From NCBI RefSeq assembly GCF_001424185.1, contig NZ_LMOM01000021.1:108545-172544 (forward strand): DNA of 64,000 nt, written 5' to 3'. Each line of letters starts with the position of its first letter. The first letter of the stretch is position 1. This DNA comes from Deinococcus sp. Leaf326 (GTDB lineage: Bacteria; Deinococcota; Deinococci; Deinococcales; Deinococcaceae). The position numbers and the translations under genes are program-made. The notes under the pieces are model-generated. The model had not been told where the DNA came from and did not search any database. It worked only from the letters and a program-made list of their open reading frames with translations. Of the stretch, positions 9,744-20,540 are shown piece by piece.

Positions 9744-10448
9744 ATGGCAGACATTCCGACTGCGGCGATTAGCCGCTTGGTGACCTACCTGCGTATCCTG
9801 GAAGCCTTGGAAGCGCAGGAGATCGACCGGACCAGCAGCAGTGACCTCGCGGAGCGCGCGGGTGTCACTGCTTTTCAGGTACGCAAGGACCTCGCCTACT
9901 TCGGCCGCTTCGGCACGCGCGGCATGGGCTATACCGTGCCCCTCCTCAAGCGTGAACTCGTGCGGGTGCTGGGGCTTAACCAGACCTGGAACGTGGTGAT
10001 CGTGGGAATGGGGCGGCTGGGACAGGCCATCGCCAACTATCCCGGGGCCAGCGACTACCGCTTTCAGTACGTCGGCCTGTTCGATGTGGCCCCTGAACTC
10101 ATGGGCCGTGAGGTCCGGGGCCTGAACATCCGGCACATGGATACGCTGCACGACTTCGTGGCGGGGCAGGGGCAAGCGCGGGTGGACATGGGCTTCGTCG
10201 CCGTACCGCCTGACCGTGCCCAGGACGCCGCGCAGGCTCTGGTGGACGCGGGGGTACGTGGCATCCTGAACTTCGCCCCCATCGTTCTCCAGCCCCGCAC
10301 CTCGGAGGCGAGCGGTCAGCAAGAAATTGGTGACGAGTGGCGTGGTGTGATTGTCGAGAACGTGGACTTTCTGGCCGGGATGAAACGCCTGGCGTTCTAC
10401 ATCCTCAACCCACATCTCAGAGTCACAGACACGGAGGAGAACGAATGA
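9744..10448 (+). CDS. rex: Redox-sensing transcriptional repressor Rex
   Basis: 234 residues, full length. The N-terminal winged helix (AISRLVTYLRILEALE, then ERAGVTAFQVRKDLAYFGRFG) is followed by a Rossmann domain with NVVIVGMGRLGQAIANY and the Rex motif FAPIVLQ. Rex represses respiratory and fermentative genes until NADH displaces it from DNA. It is third in an operon (TPR, SPOR, rex, lipoprotein): it starts 5 nt after the SPOR stop and ends in an ATGA overlap with the next gene. I found no clear Rex operator (TTGTGN8CACAA type) upstream of the operon. Confidence 0.95.
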   Translation: MADIPTAAISRLVTYLRILEALEAQEIDRTSSSDLAERAGVTAFQVRKDLAYFGRFGTRGMGYTVPLLKRELVRVLGLNQTWNVVIVGMGRLGQAIANYPGASDYRFQYVGLFDVAPELMGREVRGLNIRHMDTLHDFVAGQGQARVDMGFVAVPPDRAQDAAQALVDAGVRGILNFAPIVLQPRTSEASGQQEIGDEWRGVIVENVDFLAGMKRLAFYILNPHLRVTDTEENE

Positions 10449-11062
10449 AGAAAATCGCTTTGCTGGCGCTGATTCCGGCGCTGGTCGGCCTGAGTGGCTG
10501 CGGACAGATCGGTGGAAGCAGCCGGGTCAGTATCGGTGTGAGTGCCTCGGATGCTGGTTCGCAGGTGACGGTTACTAAGACGATCACGGCTGAAAAACGA
10601 GATGATAAAGGAGTTGTTACTACTCCGGCTTCGGTCGTTTACAGCACAGGTGTCGCTGGCCCTGCCACTTTCATCTTTACTTCTCGCCCTGGTTCCGACG
10701 CCGCATATGTTACGGGTTACCGCATTACGCGCTATGAAGTGAACGGCAAAGAAGTGACTCCTCCGGGCGAAAACACCGGCATGAATGTGTACATCACCTC
10801 GGGTTATCAGTGTGATGAACGCACGGAAAATTTCTCCTGCCCCATAAATGGCACAAACGTCACTGGCGCCAATGGCCTTCCTAGTTCAACAGTTAGTATC
10901 AACTTTGCCGGCTCGCTGATTGGTCTAGCGACTAGTACAGAGACGAGCGCCTACAGCTCGGTAGACCTCGAATTTTTTGGAACCAGTAGCAATGGTGCAG
11001 CATTCGCTATCCCGGTGAAGGGCATCGGAAGCGAAGCCTATTTCAACGTCGTTAACAATTGA
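10445..11062 (+). CDS. AT-rich lipoprotein of unknown function
   Basis: 205 residues. Lipoprotein signal with lipobox LSGC (Cys19). The mature part is rich in Ser, Thr, Gly and Val (beta-type composition), with two further Cys (in [14 protein letters not shown]) that may form a disulfide. No family recognised. Codon use is strikingly unlike the neighbours: many A/T-ending codons (AAA, GAT, GTT, ACT), in particular from about 10560 to 10900. The ATG overlaps the rex stop, so it is translated from the rex operon despite its foreign look. Two hairpins follow. Recent acquisition or fast divergence is possible. Confidence 0.75.
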   Translation: MKKIALLALIPALVGLSGCGQIGGSSRVSIGVSASDAGSQVTVTKTITAEKRDDKGVVTTPASVVYSTGVAGPATFIFTSRPGSDAAYVTGYRITRYEVNGKEVTPPGENTGMNVYITSGYQCDERTENFSCPINGTNVTGANGLPSSTVSINFAGSLIGLATSTETSAYSSVDLEFFGTSSNGAAFAIPVKGIGSEAYFNVVNN

Positions 11063-11075
11063 TACAAAGACTGAC

Positions 11076-11104
11076 AGGGGGAACCCTCGCGAAGCGAGCC
11101 CCCT
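11076..11104 (+). terminator. Hairpin after the rex operon
   Basis: AGGGGG pairs with CCCCCT, and inside it CTCGC pairs with GCGAG around a GAA loop, with an AACC bulge. It lies 13 nt after the lipoprotein stop; only a short T-poor tail follows. Confidence 0.5.
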
Positions 11105-11131
11105 CTTGTAAGAGAAACCATCTAATTATCA

Positions 11132-11164
11132 AAGCAGCCTCTACTGAGACAGTAGAGGCTGCTT
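11132..11164 (-). terminator. Perfect 14-bp hairpin, terminator for tRNA-Ala (probably bidirectional)
   Basis: AAGCAGCCTCTACT (11132-11145) and its exact complement (11151-11164) flank a 5-nt loop. On the minus strand it lies just 3' of the tRNA and is followed by TTTGATAATTA, a modest T-tract. On the plus strand it can back up the termination of the rex operon. Confidence 0.7.
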
Positions 11165-11165
11165 A

Positions 11166-12901
<1,736 letters not shown>

Positions 12902-12953
12902 GGCCAAGCCGGAGGGCGGACCGGAGCAGTCGCCCGAGAGGCGGCGCGGGGCC

Positions 12954-13598
12954 GTGCGCCGCCTGCTGAGCGCCCCCCGCGAGCCGGTCAACGCCCTGAC
13001 GCACTGGGGCGGGGTGGCCGGGGCGCTCCTCGTGCTGGGGCCCCTGCTGGGCTGGGCCTCGGCGCGGGGGTTGGCGCTGTGGCCCTTCGTGGTGTTCGGG
13101 GGCAGCATGGCGCTGCTGTACGGTGCCTCAGCCAGCTATCACTCCTTCCGGCCCGGCGAGCGGGGGATGCTCTGGCTGCGCAAGTTCGACCACGCCAGCA
13201 TCTTCCTGCTCATTGCCGGGACCTATACGCCGATGGTCTATTTCGGGCTCAGCGGCGGCTGGCGGGTGGGGGTGCTGGGGTTGGTGTGGGGTGTGGCTCT
13301 CGCGGGAATGGCCCTCAAACTCCTGACCATGCGACTGCCGCGCTGGGTCAGTACCGCGCTGTATCTGGCGCTGGGCTGGCTGTCGCTCGCGTTGCTGCCC
13401 GCCTTCGTGCGGACTCTGCCCGCAGGCGCTGTAGTGTGGCTCGCGGTCGGAGGCGTGCTCTATACCGCCGGAGCCGTCGTGTACGGCACCAAACGCTGGA
13501 ACCCGAAGCCCGGCTTCTTCGGCTTCCACGAGATCTGGCACCTGTTCGTGCTGGGCGGTACGGCTGCGCACGTCGTCATGATGTTCAACCTCCGCTGA
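12954..13598 (+). CDS. Hemolysin III / PAQR family membrane protein
   Basis: 214 residues, GTG start. Seven hydrophobic segments and the family's metal-ligand pattern: [11 protein letters not shown] near the N-terminus, SASYHSF with [17 protein letters not shown], and the C-terminal [18 protein letters not shown]. The bacterial members have no settled physiological role; eukaryotic relatives are adiponectin/progestin receptors with hydrolase-like sites. It follows guaB by 52 nt and could be read from the same transcript. Confidence 0.88.
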   Translation: MRRLLSAPREPVNALTHWGGVAGALLVLGPLLGWASARGLALWPFVVFGGSMALLYGASASYHSFRPGERGMLWLRKFDHASIFLLIAGTYTPMVYFGLSGGWRVGVLGLVWGVALAGMALKLLTMRLPRWVSTALYLALGWLSLALLPAFVRTLPAGAVVWLAVGGVLYTAGAVVYGTKRWNPKPGFFGFHEIWHLFVLGGTAAHVVMMFNLR

Positions 13599-13623
13599 GC
13601 CGCCGGGCGGGCGACCCTCCTGG

Positions 13624-14037
13624 TCAGTTCAGCGTGCCCTCGCCTTCGGGGCCGCCGTAGACCTGGCCGATGTCGCGTAGCATCCGCCGGGCCAGGACCG
13701 TCAGCGCGTCCTCGTCGTGGGAATGGAGCTCGAAGGAAAGCCCCCCCGCGTACTCGCCCCGGAAGTGCCGGCCGTCCCGGCGCACCCGCACGAGCACCTC
13801 GCACAGCCCCAGGCGGAACCACGCGGCGTGATAGGCGCCCACCGGCACCGGCCGTAGCCCCTGGGCAGGGTCGGCGACCGGGTCCAGCGAGACGTTGTTC
13901 AGGGGCAGGCCCGGCCCACTCGCGCGGCGCAGTGAGCGGTACAGGGCATTCAGGAAGGCCTCGCAGGCCTGCTGGTCGGCCTGCCTCGCCTCGGCGTGCC
14001 GGCGGATGACGGCCTGGAGGGCATCGAAGTCGCTCAT
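13624..14037 (-). CDS. Hypothetical protein, 137 residues
   Basis: I do not recognise a family. The N-terminal half is helical and Ala/Arg/Gln-rich; the C-terminal half looks like a beta-rich domain (AAWFRLGLCEVLVRVRRDG to GGLSFELHSHDEDALTVLARRML). No signal peptide or membrane segment. It starts 4 nt after the stop of the polysaccharide deacetylase gene on the same strand, so it is probably cotranscribed with it. Confidence 0.6.
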   Translation of the reverse strand: MSDFDALQAVIRRHAEARQADQQACEAFLNALYRSLRRASGPGLPLNNVSLDPVADPAQGLRPVPVGAYHAAWFRLGLCEVLVRVRRDGRHFRGEYAGGLSFELHSHDEDALTVLARRMLRDIGQVYGGPEGEGTLN

Positions 14038-14041
14038 GGCT

Positions 14042-14800
14042 CTAGCCTCCGTAGCTGCGGCGCAGTCGGCGCAGGCCGGCGCTCAGGGAGATCCGGCGCA
14101 GCGGCAGCGCGTCCGCACGGACGGCCCGCAGTCCCCGTTCGTCCAGGCCGGCGAGCAGGTGGGCCAGCAGCGCGGAGGTTACGGCGGGGCCGTCGTGCAG
14201 CAGCACCACGCTGCCGGCCTGCACCTGCTCCAGCGTGCGCCGGGCCAGCGCCTCGGGCGCCTGTGGGCCGGCAGACGGGGTCCAGTCGGGCGCGGTCCAG
14301 TCGCGGCTCTCGGCGTCCCACAGGGCGATCTGCCGCCCCAGCACCGCCGCCAGAAGCCGGGTGAAGGGACTGTGGCCCCCGTAGGGCGGGCGGTACAGCC
14401 GGCCGCCGCCGGGGGGGCGCCACGCGATCTGTGCCCACTCCTGCCAGGGAGGCAGCAACAGGGCCGGGCGGTGCCAGCGCCCGTGGGCCTCGGTCTGATG
14501 TCCGGCGTCCTGGATGGCTCGCAGATGGTCCGGGTAAGTCCGCACTGCCGATTCGGTGACGAAAAAGGTCGCCTGCGCGCCGTACCGGGCCAGCACCGCC
14601 AGCAGCTCGGGGGTGTGTGGGGACGGCCCGTCGTCGAAGGTCAGGGCGACCTGGGGCACGCGGCGGTCACCGGTGCCCAGGGCACCCCAGCCTGCGCCGC
14701 GGCCCAGGACCTCGGCGGTCAAGACGCCCAGCAGGCCCAGACCGGCCGCGCCCGCCCAGAGGCGAGAAACAGGAAAGGGAAGGCGCGGGATCGGGATCAT
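14042..14800 (-). CDS. Polysaccharide deacetylase (NodB-type, CE4)
   Basis: 252 residues. An N-terminal membrane anchor or signal (about 8-32) is followed by a CE4 domain: TFDDGPSPHT (catalytic-base Asp and metal Asp), TEAHGRWHRP (the H-x3-H metal ligands), RLYRPPYGGHS and a late VVLLHDGPA with the conserved His. All key residues seem present. It would remove N- or O-acetyl groups from a surface polysaccharide or peptidoglycan. It heads a two-gene unit with the 137-residue protein and sits beside transport and glycosyltransferase genes. Confidence 0.88.
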   Translation of the reverse strand: MIPIPRLPFPVSRLWAGAAGLGLLGVLTAEVLGRGAGWGALGTGDRRVPQVALTFDDGPSPHTPELLAVLARYGAQATFFVTESAVRTYPDHLRAIQDAGHQTEAHGRWHRPALLLPPWQEWAQIAWRPPGGGRLYRPPYGGHSPFTRLLAAVLGRQIALWDAESRDWTAPDWTPSAGPQAPEALARRTLEQVQAGSVVLLHDGPAVTSALLAHLLAGLDERGLRAVRADALPLRRISLSAGLRRLRRSYGG

Positions 14801-14819
14801 GTTCGGGAAGTCCGGCCCG

Positions 14820-14825
14820 AGTATA
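14820..14825 (-). promoter_or_regulatory. -10 element upstream of the deacetylase gene
   Basis: TATACT on the minus strand, 19 nt before the ATG at 14800, predicting a leader of about 12 nt. Confidence 0.4.
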
Positions 14826-14857
14826 CGGAAGGAAGGCGCGGGAAGCCTTGCCGGCCT

Positions 14858-16132
14858 TCAGTCGTGGCCGGCCTGCCGGCCCGTCTCCCAGGCCGGTTCC
14901 GCGCCCGCCTGTTCCGGTGGCCGCTCGCGGAAGGCGTGGCGGAACAGTACGTAGCCCAGCGAGGTGAGCAGCGCCAGCGCCGCACTGACCTTGAAAGGGC
15001 CGGTAGCGCCGAGGTGGCGTAGGGCGAAAGCACCCAGCAGCGGTCCCAGGGCCACGCCGATGTTCTCAACTGCCATCAGGACGCCCCAGGCGGCGGGGCG
15101 CTGGGCCTCGGGCAGCACGCGGGTCACGAGCGCGGCCCAGCCGGGGGCCAGAAAGGCGTAGCCCACGCCGGCCAGTGGGCCGAGCAGGTACATCACCGCA
15201 ACCGGGGGCTTCAGGACAAACCCCGCCAGCGCCACCCCGACGAGGGCGTACCCCAGCGTGACGGCCAGCAGCGCCCGGCCGTTGTCAGCCACCTTGCCGG
15301 TCAGGGGCATGGCGGCGAAGGCGGCGGCCCCGCCTACCACGAGCAGCCCCACCAGGCCCCAGTAGTCCAGCCCCAGCCCCGGCGCAATCCGGAACAGCCA
15401 CAAACCCAGCAGGGTCAGGGTCAGGGTCTGCATGAAGGCAGCGGGCAGCAGTGGCGCGAGCTGCCGGGCCAGCTGCGCGGTGGGCACGCGGGGGGTGGCC
15501 TGTGCGCCGGCCGTGTCCTGCATGGGCCGGCGCCGGGGAATGAGCAGTGAGAGCAGCGTGGCTCCCGCCTGGATACCGATGGCGAGGGTCAGCGGCACGC
15601 TGTCTCCCCGCCCGGCCAGCGCGCCGTAGACGAGCACCCCTGCCCCGATCAGCGGCGTGACCGCCACGTTGATGAACGTCAGCGCCCGTCCCTGGTAGCC
15701 CTCGCGGGCGGCGTCGGCGGTGAGGTTCATGGTGCCGGGCCACATCACTGAAAACCCCACGCCGTGCAGCGCCGAGAGCAGAAGCAGCAGCCACAGGTGA
15801 TGGGCCAGCGGCAGCAGCCCGACTGCCAGCAGGCTCAGGGCCGCGCCCGCGAACATGACCCAGCGCAGCCCGAACCGGTTGATCAACGCGCCGGCCGGGC
15901 CGCGCATGAGCGTGTCGGCGACGAGGTGTACTGTCCACGCACTCGCGGCGGCAGCCAGCGGCAGCCCGAACCGGGTGTCGATGACCTGCGTGAGGTAGGC
16001 GGCGTACAGGCCGTTGCGCACGAATTCGGCCAGGGCCAGCGTCAGGGCGGCGCCCGCGACGCCGGCGGTCAGCTCGGGCCGCAGGGGATTGAGGCGGCCG
16101 AATTTCGACTCCGGCCGCGTGTCCGGCGTCAT
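14858..16132 (-). CDS. MFS transporter
   Basis: 424 residues with about 12 hydrophobic segments. The loop between helices 2 and 3 reads [20 protein letters not shown], an MFS motif A-like sequence. A hydrophilic central loop (about 206-228) separates the two halves, the second beginning around [20 protein letters not shown]. The last 25 residues form a charged tail. Substrate unknown. It lies between the deacetylase and GT2 genes, so export of an envelope component or a drug is equally possible. It is divergent from the GT2 gene. Confidence 0.82.
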   Translation of the reverse strand: MTPDTRPESKFGRLNPLRPELTAGVAGAALTLALAEFVRNGLYAAYLTQVIDTRFGLPLAAAASAWTVHLVADTLMRGPAGALINRFGLRWVMFAGAALSLLAVGLLPLAHHLWLLLLLSALHGVGFSVMWPGTMNLTADAAREGYQGRALTFINVAVTPLIGAGVLVYGALAGRGDSVPLTLAIGIQAGATLLSLLIPRRRPMQDTAGAQATPRVPTAQLARQLAPLLPAAFMQTLTLTLLGLWLFRIAPGLGLDYWGLVGLLVVGGAAAFAAMPLTGKVADNGRALLAVTLGYALVGVALAGFVLKPPVAVMYLLGPLAGVGYAFLAPGWAALVTRVLPEAQRPAAWGVLMAVENIGVALGPLLGAFALRHLGATGPFKVSAALALLTSLGYVLFRHAFRERPPEQAGAEPAWETGRQAGHD

Positions 16133-16176
16133 GGCCGGCCCTGCGCACGCGCGGTCGCCTCGACAAGGTGACCTGC

Positions 16177-16182
16177 TACCCT
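16177..16182 (+). promoter_or_regulatory. -10 element, leaderless GT2 gene
   Basis: TACCCT, 6 nt before GTG 16189; it argues for that start over the GTG at 16168. Confidence 0.45.
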
Positions 16183-16188
16183 GTTCGG

Positions 16189-16866
16189 GTGCCGGATTTT
16201 GCGGTCGTTATTCCTGCTCGCAATGAGGCGGCCTATCTTCCGGCTACCCTGCGCGCTCTCGAACGTCAGACCTTCTCGCCCGCCGAAGTGATCGTGGTGG
16301 ACAACGCCAGCCGTGACGATACGGCCGCCATTGCCCGCGCCTGGGGCGCGCAGGTCCTGAGCTGCGAGGTACGCGGCGTGGCCCACGCCCGTCAGATGGG
16401 TCTGGAGGCCACGCGCTGCGCGTGGGTCGCCACGACCGACGCGGACTCGCTGCCCATGCCCGAGTGGCTCAGCGCCCTGGAGGCGGCCGTGCCGGGGCAT
16501 ACCGCCCTGTACGGCCCCATGCGGTTTTTCGGGTTGCCCCGGCCCTGGCCGGAGCTGTCGGGACTGTCGTACAGCGCCTTCCTGCACGTGTGCCGGGTGG
16601 TGGGGCGGCCCAATCTGGCGGCGGCCAACATGGCCTACTCGCGCGCCGCCGCCCTGATGGCTGGGGGCTACCCGGTGGTCGAGGCCTACGAGGACGTGAT
16701 GCTGGGGCAGGCCCTCGCCCGGCTGGGGGGGGTGGGCTATGTCCCGGGCGCCCTGGTCGAGACGAGCCCGCGCCGGCTCGAGGACGGAGTGCTGCCCTTC
16801 TTGTGGCGGCACGTGCGCAACGTCAGCGGCCATACACGCGGCTATTTCGATGAAATGAGGGAATGA
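16189..16866 (+). CDS. Glycosyltransferase family 2
   Basis: 225 residues. GT-A fold: [18 protein letters not shown] at the start, [17 protein letters not shown], and [13 protein letters not shown] carrying the DxD-like metal motif. An acidic [16 protein letters not shown] follows near residue 165, resembling the catalytic ED region of family 2. There is no membrane segment, so it is a cytosolic or peripheral enzyme using a nucleotide sugar. Its last 44 nt overlap the convergent GT4 gene. With the nearby GT4 and deacetylases it suggests synthesis of a surface glycan or glycolipid. Confidence 0.85.
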   Translation: MPDFAVVIPARNEAAYLPATLRALERQTFSPAEVIVVDNASRDDTAAIARAWGAQVLSCEVRGVAHARQMGLEATRCAWVATTDADSLPMPEWLSALEAAVPGHTALYGPMRFFGLPRPWPELSGLSYSAFLHVCRVVGRPNLAAANMAYSRAAALMAGGYPVVEAYEDVMLGQALARLGGVGYVPGALVETSPRRLEDGVLPFLWRHVRNVSGHTRGYFDEMRE

Positions 16867-18010
16867 ACCTCGCCGGATCTCCCTCCCGGTCGCGGCTCTC
16901 GCCGAGTACGCGTCCGTAGACCTCCAGCACCTGTTCGGCCACGCCGCCGGGCGTGGTGCGGCCGCCGAACTCGCGCGCCTGCGCCGAGAGCCGTGTCCAC
17001 AGTGCGGCGTCGCCCAGGACGTCGCGGGCATGGCGGGTCAGTTCGCCCACGTCGCCGGGCGTGACCAGGTAGCCGCTGTAGCCGCTCTGCACACCGCTCA
17101 GGGTGCCGCGCGCGCCGACCGCCACGACCGGCACGCCCATGAGCTGCGCCTCTTGCAATACCAGCCCCTGCGTTTCGGTGTCGGAGGCGAACACGAACAG
17201 CTCGGCCAGCCGGTAATACGCCCCGATCTCGGTCCAGGGCCGCACGCCCACGAAGGTCACGCGGTCCCGGATCCCCAGCCCCTCGGCGTGCCCCTCCAGC
17301 GCCCCGCGCTCGGGACCCTCGCCGAGCACCACGAGGTGGGCGTCCGGCAGTTCCGAGAGAGTATCGAGCACGAGGTCGAAGCGTTTCTCGCGGGCCAGCC
17401 GGCCCACCGTCAGCAGCCGGCGCGTGCCCTCGGGCCAGGGACTCAGGATGGGCGGAGCCGCCTCCAGCACGCGCGGCTCGATGCTGGTCGGAATGACCAC
17501 CGGGTTCTGCACCCCCACCGCGCGCAGGACGTCGAGCATCCCGGCGGTCGGGGTGATCACGGCGTCCGCGCGGCCGTACAGCGCGGCCGAATAGCGCCGG
17601 ACTAGACCGACGCCCTGGTCGACCATGTGCAGACCCGGCACGTAGTGGGTGTAGGCCGCGAGGTGGGTGTGGTAGGTCGCCACGTGCGGCACCCGCCACT
17701 TGCGCGCCAGCCGCGCCCCGGCCAGCCCCAGCGTCAGCGGGGTGTGGGTGTGGACGACGTCGTACTTGCGCTCGAAACTCTTGCGGGTGGGCCACGCCAG
17801 ACGGTAGGTCGGCAAGAAGGTGTAACGCAGGCTCGCCACCCGCCGCACGTCGGGTCGGTGGTCCAGATGCTCCGGGAAGTCGGGCGCCACCACCTCGACG
17901 TGATGTCCACGCGCGCGCAGCTCGTCGCTGAGCAGGCAGACGCTGGTCACGATGCCGTTCTGGTCCGGCAGGAAGGTATCGGTGAAGAGGCCGACACGCA
18001 GAGGCTTCAT
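16823..18010 (-). CDS. Glycosyltransferase family 4
   Basis: 395 residues. GT-B fold: the N-terminal domain starts [20 protein letters not shown] with the glycine/acceptor loop, then [13 protein letters not shown] and [12 protein letters not shown]. The C-terminal domain has [26 protein letters not shown] and the donor site [20 protein letters not shown] with the conserved EX7E pattern. It resembles the mannosyl/glucosyl-diacylglycerol transferases of Gram-positive-type envelopes. Start chosen at ATG 18010, where the family N-terminus begins; the 35 codons upstream are not conserved-looking. The 3' end overlaps the GT2 gene by 44 nt. Confidence 0.88.
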   Translation of the reverse strand: MKPLRVGLFTDTFLPDQNGIVTSVCLLSDELRARGHHVEVVAPDFPEHLDHRPDVRRVASLRYTFLPTYRLAWPTRKSFERKYDVVHTHTPLTLGLAGARLARKWRVPHVATYHTHLAAYTHYVPGLHMVDQGVGLVRRYSAALYGRADAVITPTAGMLDVLRAVGVQNPVVIPTSIEPRVLEAAPPILSPWPEGTRRLLTVGRLAREKRFDLVLDTLSELPDAHLVVLGEGPERGALEGHAEGLGIRDRVTFVGVRPWTEIGAYYRLAELFVFASDTETQGLVLQEAQLMGVPVVAVGARGTLSGVQSGYSGYLVTPGDVGELTRHARDVLGDAALWTRLSAQAREFGGRTTPGGVAEQVLEVYGRVLGESRDREGDPARFIPSFHRNSRVYGR

Positions 18011-18125
18011 GGACGCACGTCCGCCGGGCCAGAGGTGAAGGAAACCTGAAGCATGTACGCCGAGCATACGCCCTCGGGACATGAGAGGCGCGTCGGTTCG
18101 GTGCCGGGGGTCCATGCCGGAACGC

Positions 18126-18131
18126 TACAGT
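18126..18131 (+). promoter_or_regulatory. -10 element, leaderless start at 18139
   Basis: TACAGT, 7 nt before the GTG start. Confidence 0.45.
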
Positions 18132-18138
18132 CGGGAAC

Positions 18139-19197
18139 GTGACGCGGCTTCCTGCCCCCTTTTCTCCCTGGCCGCCCCTGCTGCGGGCGGGCGCCTTCGG
18201 GGGGCTGCGCGGCGGCCATCCCGGCGACCCCGCCCTGGGTCTGGAGGTCCCCGCCGACTCGCCCCGGCACCTGCGCGCCGCCCTGGAGGCCCTGGCCGCT
18301 GGGCGTGCCCAGGCCACCCTGCTCGTGCCCCCCGACCTGGCCACCCGCGCGCCCGCCGATCTCAGGGCCGCCACCCTGGCGGGGCACGAGATTGCGGGTT
18401 TCGGGCCGCCCCCGGAATTGGGCGGCGCGGGGCTGGCGCTGCTGGAGGCCGCCGCCGGGCAACCGGTCACGGCCTGGGCGCTCGACGGAGCGGCCCTCTC
18501 GGGCGCAGCGCTGCGCCGCCTGTGGTCCTGGGGTGTGGCGCCCCTGCCCGGCCCGGTGGCCGAACCCCAGCCGGGGGCAGTCGTCCGGGCGTGGCCGGCC
18601 GAACTCGGGGCCTTTCTGCCGGCCGTGCGGGCGCTGGGCTACCGGCCGGGGCCGGTGCGTTCCCTGCCCGAGCTGCGGGCCGGCACACCGCGCGACCTCG
18701 CCGCCGCGCTGTACTCGGCGGTGGTCGAGGACCGCTACGCCCGGCAGGAGGGCGTGATTGACCTCTCGCAGCGGGCCGACGCGGTCATGCGGGTGGCGCC
18801 GCTGGACCACGCGCCCGCACCGCTGCCGTTGCCGGCGGGTACGCCCACTGCCGAACTGCATCTCAACTCGGCGCGGCTGGTGGGGTTGGCCTCCCGCAGT
18901 CTGCTGGGCACCTACCGCGCCTACCAGCGCAGCCTGAAGGACGTGGCGGTCGCCCTGCGGGAGCGTCCGGAACTGGCCCCAGCGCAGGCGGTCTTCGCCG
19001 TGACGCTGTTTCACGGGCCGCTGGAAAAGTCCGGCTTCACGCTGCTGGAGTTGCCCCCTCTGCGGGCGCGCTGGTACGGCCTGGGGTTCCGGCTCGTGCG
19101 GGCGGCCTACGGCACCACCCGCACGCCCAGCGAGGGTCAGGCGTGGCCGAAGATGGCCTGGATGCCCAGGGACGCCTTTCTGGACCGCTACGGCTGA
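18139..19197 (+). CDS. Deacetylase-like protein with YkoP-like C-terminal region
   Basis: 352 residues, GTG start. The N-terminal 190 residues follow a polysaccharide-deacetylase layout (strand, helix, a GHEIAGFG segment where NodB proteins have the His motif, alternating strands LLVPPDL and VTAWALDG) but lack the TFDDG and H-x3-H metal residues. It is therefore probably inactive or a different enzyme. The C-terminal 130 residues (AELHLNSARLVGLASRS to AVFAVTLFHGPLEKSGF and the aromatic end) resemble the YkoP-type domain found beside deacetylases and glycosyltransferases in Firmicutes. That assignment is from memory and needs a profile search. Context: follows the GT4 gene divergently. Confidence 0.6.
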   Translation: MTRLPAPFSPWPPLLRAGAFGGLRGGHPGDPALGLEVPADSPRHLRAALEALAAGRAQATLLVPPDLATRAPADLRAATLAGHEIAGFGPPPELGGAGLALLEAAAGQPVTAWALDGAALSGAALRRLWSWGVAPLPGPVAEPQPGAVVRAWPAELGAFLPAVRALGYRPGPVRSLPELRAGTPRDLAAALYSAVVEDRYARQEGVIDLSQRADAVMRVAPLDHAPAPLPLPAGTPTAELHLNSARLVGLASRSLLGTYRAYQRSLKDVAVALRERPELAPAQAVFAVTLFHGPLEKSGFTLLELPPLRARWYGLGFRLVRAAYGTTRTPSEGQAWPKMAWMPRDAFLDRYG

Positions 19198-19310
19198 GAT
19201 TCTTGGTCAGGCCGGAAGCGGCCCAGCGGGTCCGGTGCGGCTCGTCTGTGGCCGTTGGAAAGGGCTGGAAAGCCGACATCATGGCCTGAAGCACATGGCC
19301 TCATCCCACG

Positions 19311-20540
19311 TCAGGAGACGGCCGTCCGGAGCAGCGCGGCCGTGCCGGGAACGCGGGACGCCTGCGGGGCGCGCAGGGGCAGGCTCGCAGCCTTGCGCGC
19401 GTACATCACCTCGTCGGCCTGTTGGACGGCTTGCTCCAGCGAGCCGCCGCGCCGGAACTGCGCCGCCCCGAAACTGACGGTGAAGCCCAGCGGTGTGCCC
19501 CAGCCCGCATACAGCCGGGTCGTGAGACCGCTCACCTGGGCCTCGATCTGCGCGGCCGGGCCGGTGAGCAGCAGCAGGAACTCGTCGCCGCCCAGGCGGC
19601 CTGCGACGTCGCCGTCCAGCGCCGTCTCGGCCAGGCACGCGGCCAGGGCGCGCAGGCAGTCGTCGCCCACGGTGTGGCCCAGGTGGTCGTTCACCGTTTT
19701 GAACCCGTCGATGTCGAACACCAGCAGGGTCGCCTGGGCCTCTCCCTCTTGCGCGTTCCACCTCTCCTGGGCCTGCTGGAACCCCCGGCGGTTGAGCAGG
19801 CCGGTCAGCGGGTCGCGGTGGGCGAGCTGTTCGAGTTCCTGATGCAGCACCCGCACCTCCTCGCGCCGCCGGTCCTCGTGCAGCGCCCAGAAGGCGAAGG
19901 CGCCGCCGATGGACAGCGTCAGGAACGAGAGCGCGGTCAGCAGGTTGGGCAGGGTGGGGGCGAAGGCGTCGGCGGCGGCCTGCCCCGTGAGCAGCGTCCA
20001 CGTGCGCGGCACCGTCAGGACGTAGGTGAGCAGCAGGATGCTCAGGTTCAGGCGGTAGGCGCTGGCCAGGGCGGGCTTCTGCCGCAGCTCGCGCAGCACC
20101 AGCCGCAGCAGCCCCACCTTGTGCACGCTCAGGTACGCGGCCACGAGCACGAAGCGGAGGGTGGGCTGGTCGGTGAGGACCGTCAGGGCCGTCAGGGCCA
20201 GCAGCACGGCGCCTAGGGCTCCTACCTGGGCCAGCAGTGCCCGGCGGGCCGGGGGATGCCCAGCAAAGCGCCGGAAGGCGAGCAGCAGCAGAGAGGCCCC
20301 GGCCAACAGCAGGCCGTTGCCCAGCAGGACTGAGAGCAGCTGGGTGTCGGGTGTCCGCAGTGTGCCGATCAACATGCCCAGCACGACCGCCGCGTGCCCG
20401 CAGGCCCAGCCCCGCCAACCGGCATACGACGGCCGGCCCCACGTCAGGCCCAGCATCAGGACGCAGACGAAGGTGACGGTCAGCCACAGGACGCCGCCCA
20501 GCAGGGCCGCCGGCGAGACGAAAAAGGAAGAGGGGTCCAT
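19311..20540 (-). CDS. Membrane-bound diguanylate cyclase (GGDEF)
   Basis: 409 residues. About six membrane helices fill residues 10-205. A short coiled region (EDRRREEVRVLHQELEQL) leads into a GGDEF domain: DPLTGLLNRRGF, FDIDGFKTVNDHLGHTVGDD and GRLGGDEFLLLL, all intact, so c-di-GMP synthesis is expected. The position five residues before GGDEF reads LDGD, not RxxD, so the usual product-inhibition I-site is missing. No EAL domain. Start at ATG 20540; the longer frame from 20648 adds residues unlike a membrane protein start. It lies 181 nt downstream of the two-component/trypco2-like operon on the same strand. Confidence 0.9.
   Translation of the reverse strand: MDPSSFFVSPAALLGGVLWLTVTFVCVLMLGLTWGRPSYAGWRGWACGHAAVVLGMLIGTLRTPDTQLLSVLLGNGLLLAGASLLLLAFRRFAGHPPARRALLAQVGALGAVLLALTALTVLTDQPTLRFVLVAAYLSVHKVGLLRLVLRELRQKPALASAYRLNLSILLLTYVLTVPRTWTLLTGQAAADAFAPTLPNLLTALSFLTLSIGGAFAFWALHEDRRREEVRVLHQELEQLAHRDPLTGLLNRRGFQQAQERWNAQEGEAQATLLVFDIDGFKTVNDHLGHTVGDDCLRALAACLAETALDGDVAGRLGGDEFLLLLTGPAAQIEAQVSGLTTRLYAGWGTPLGFTVSFGAAQFRRGGSLEQAVQQADEVMYARKAASLPLRAPQASRVPGTAALLRTAVS

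Noticed and set aside
9744..10448. Rex operator upstream of its own operon
   Set aside because: I looked for a TTGTG...CACAA palindrome upstream of 6767 and before 9744 and saw none; a scan with a weight matrix would settle it.
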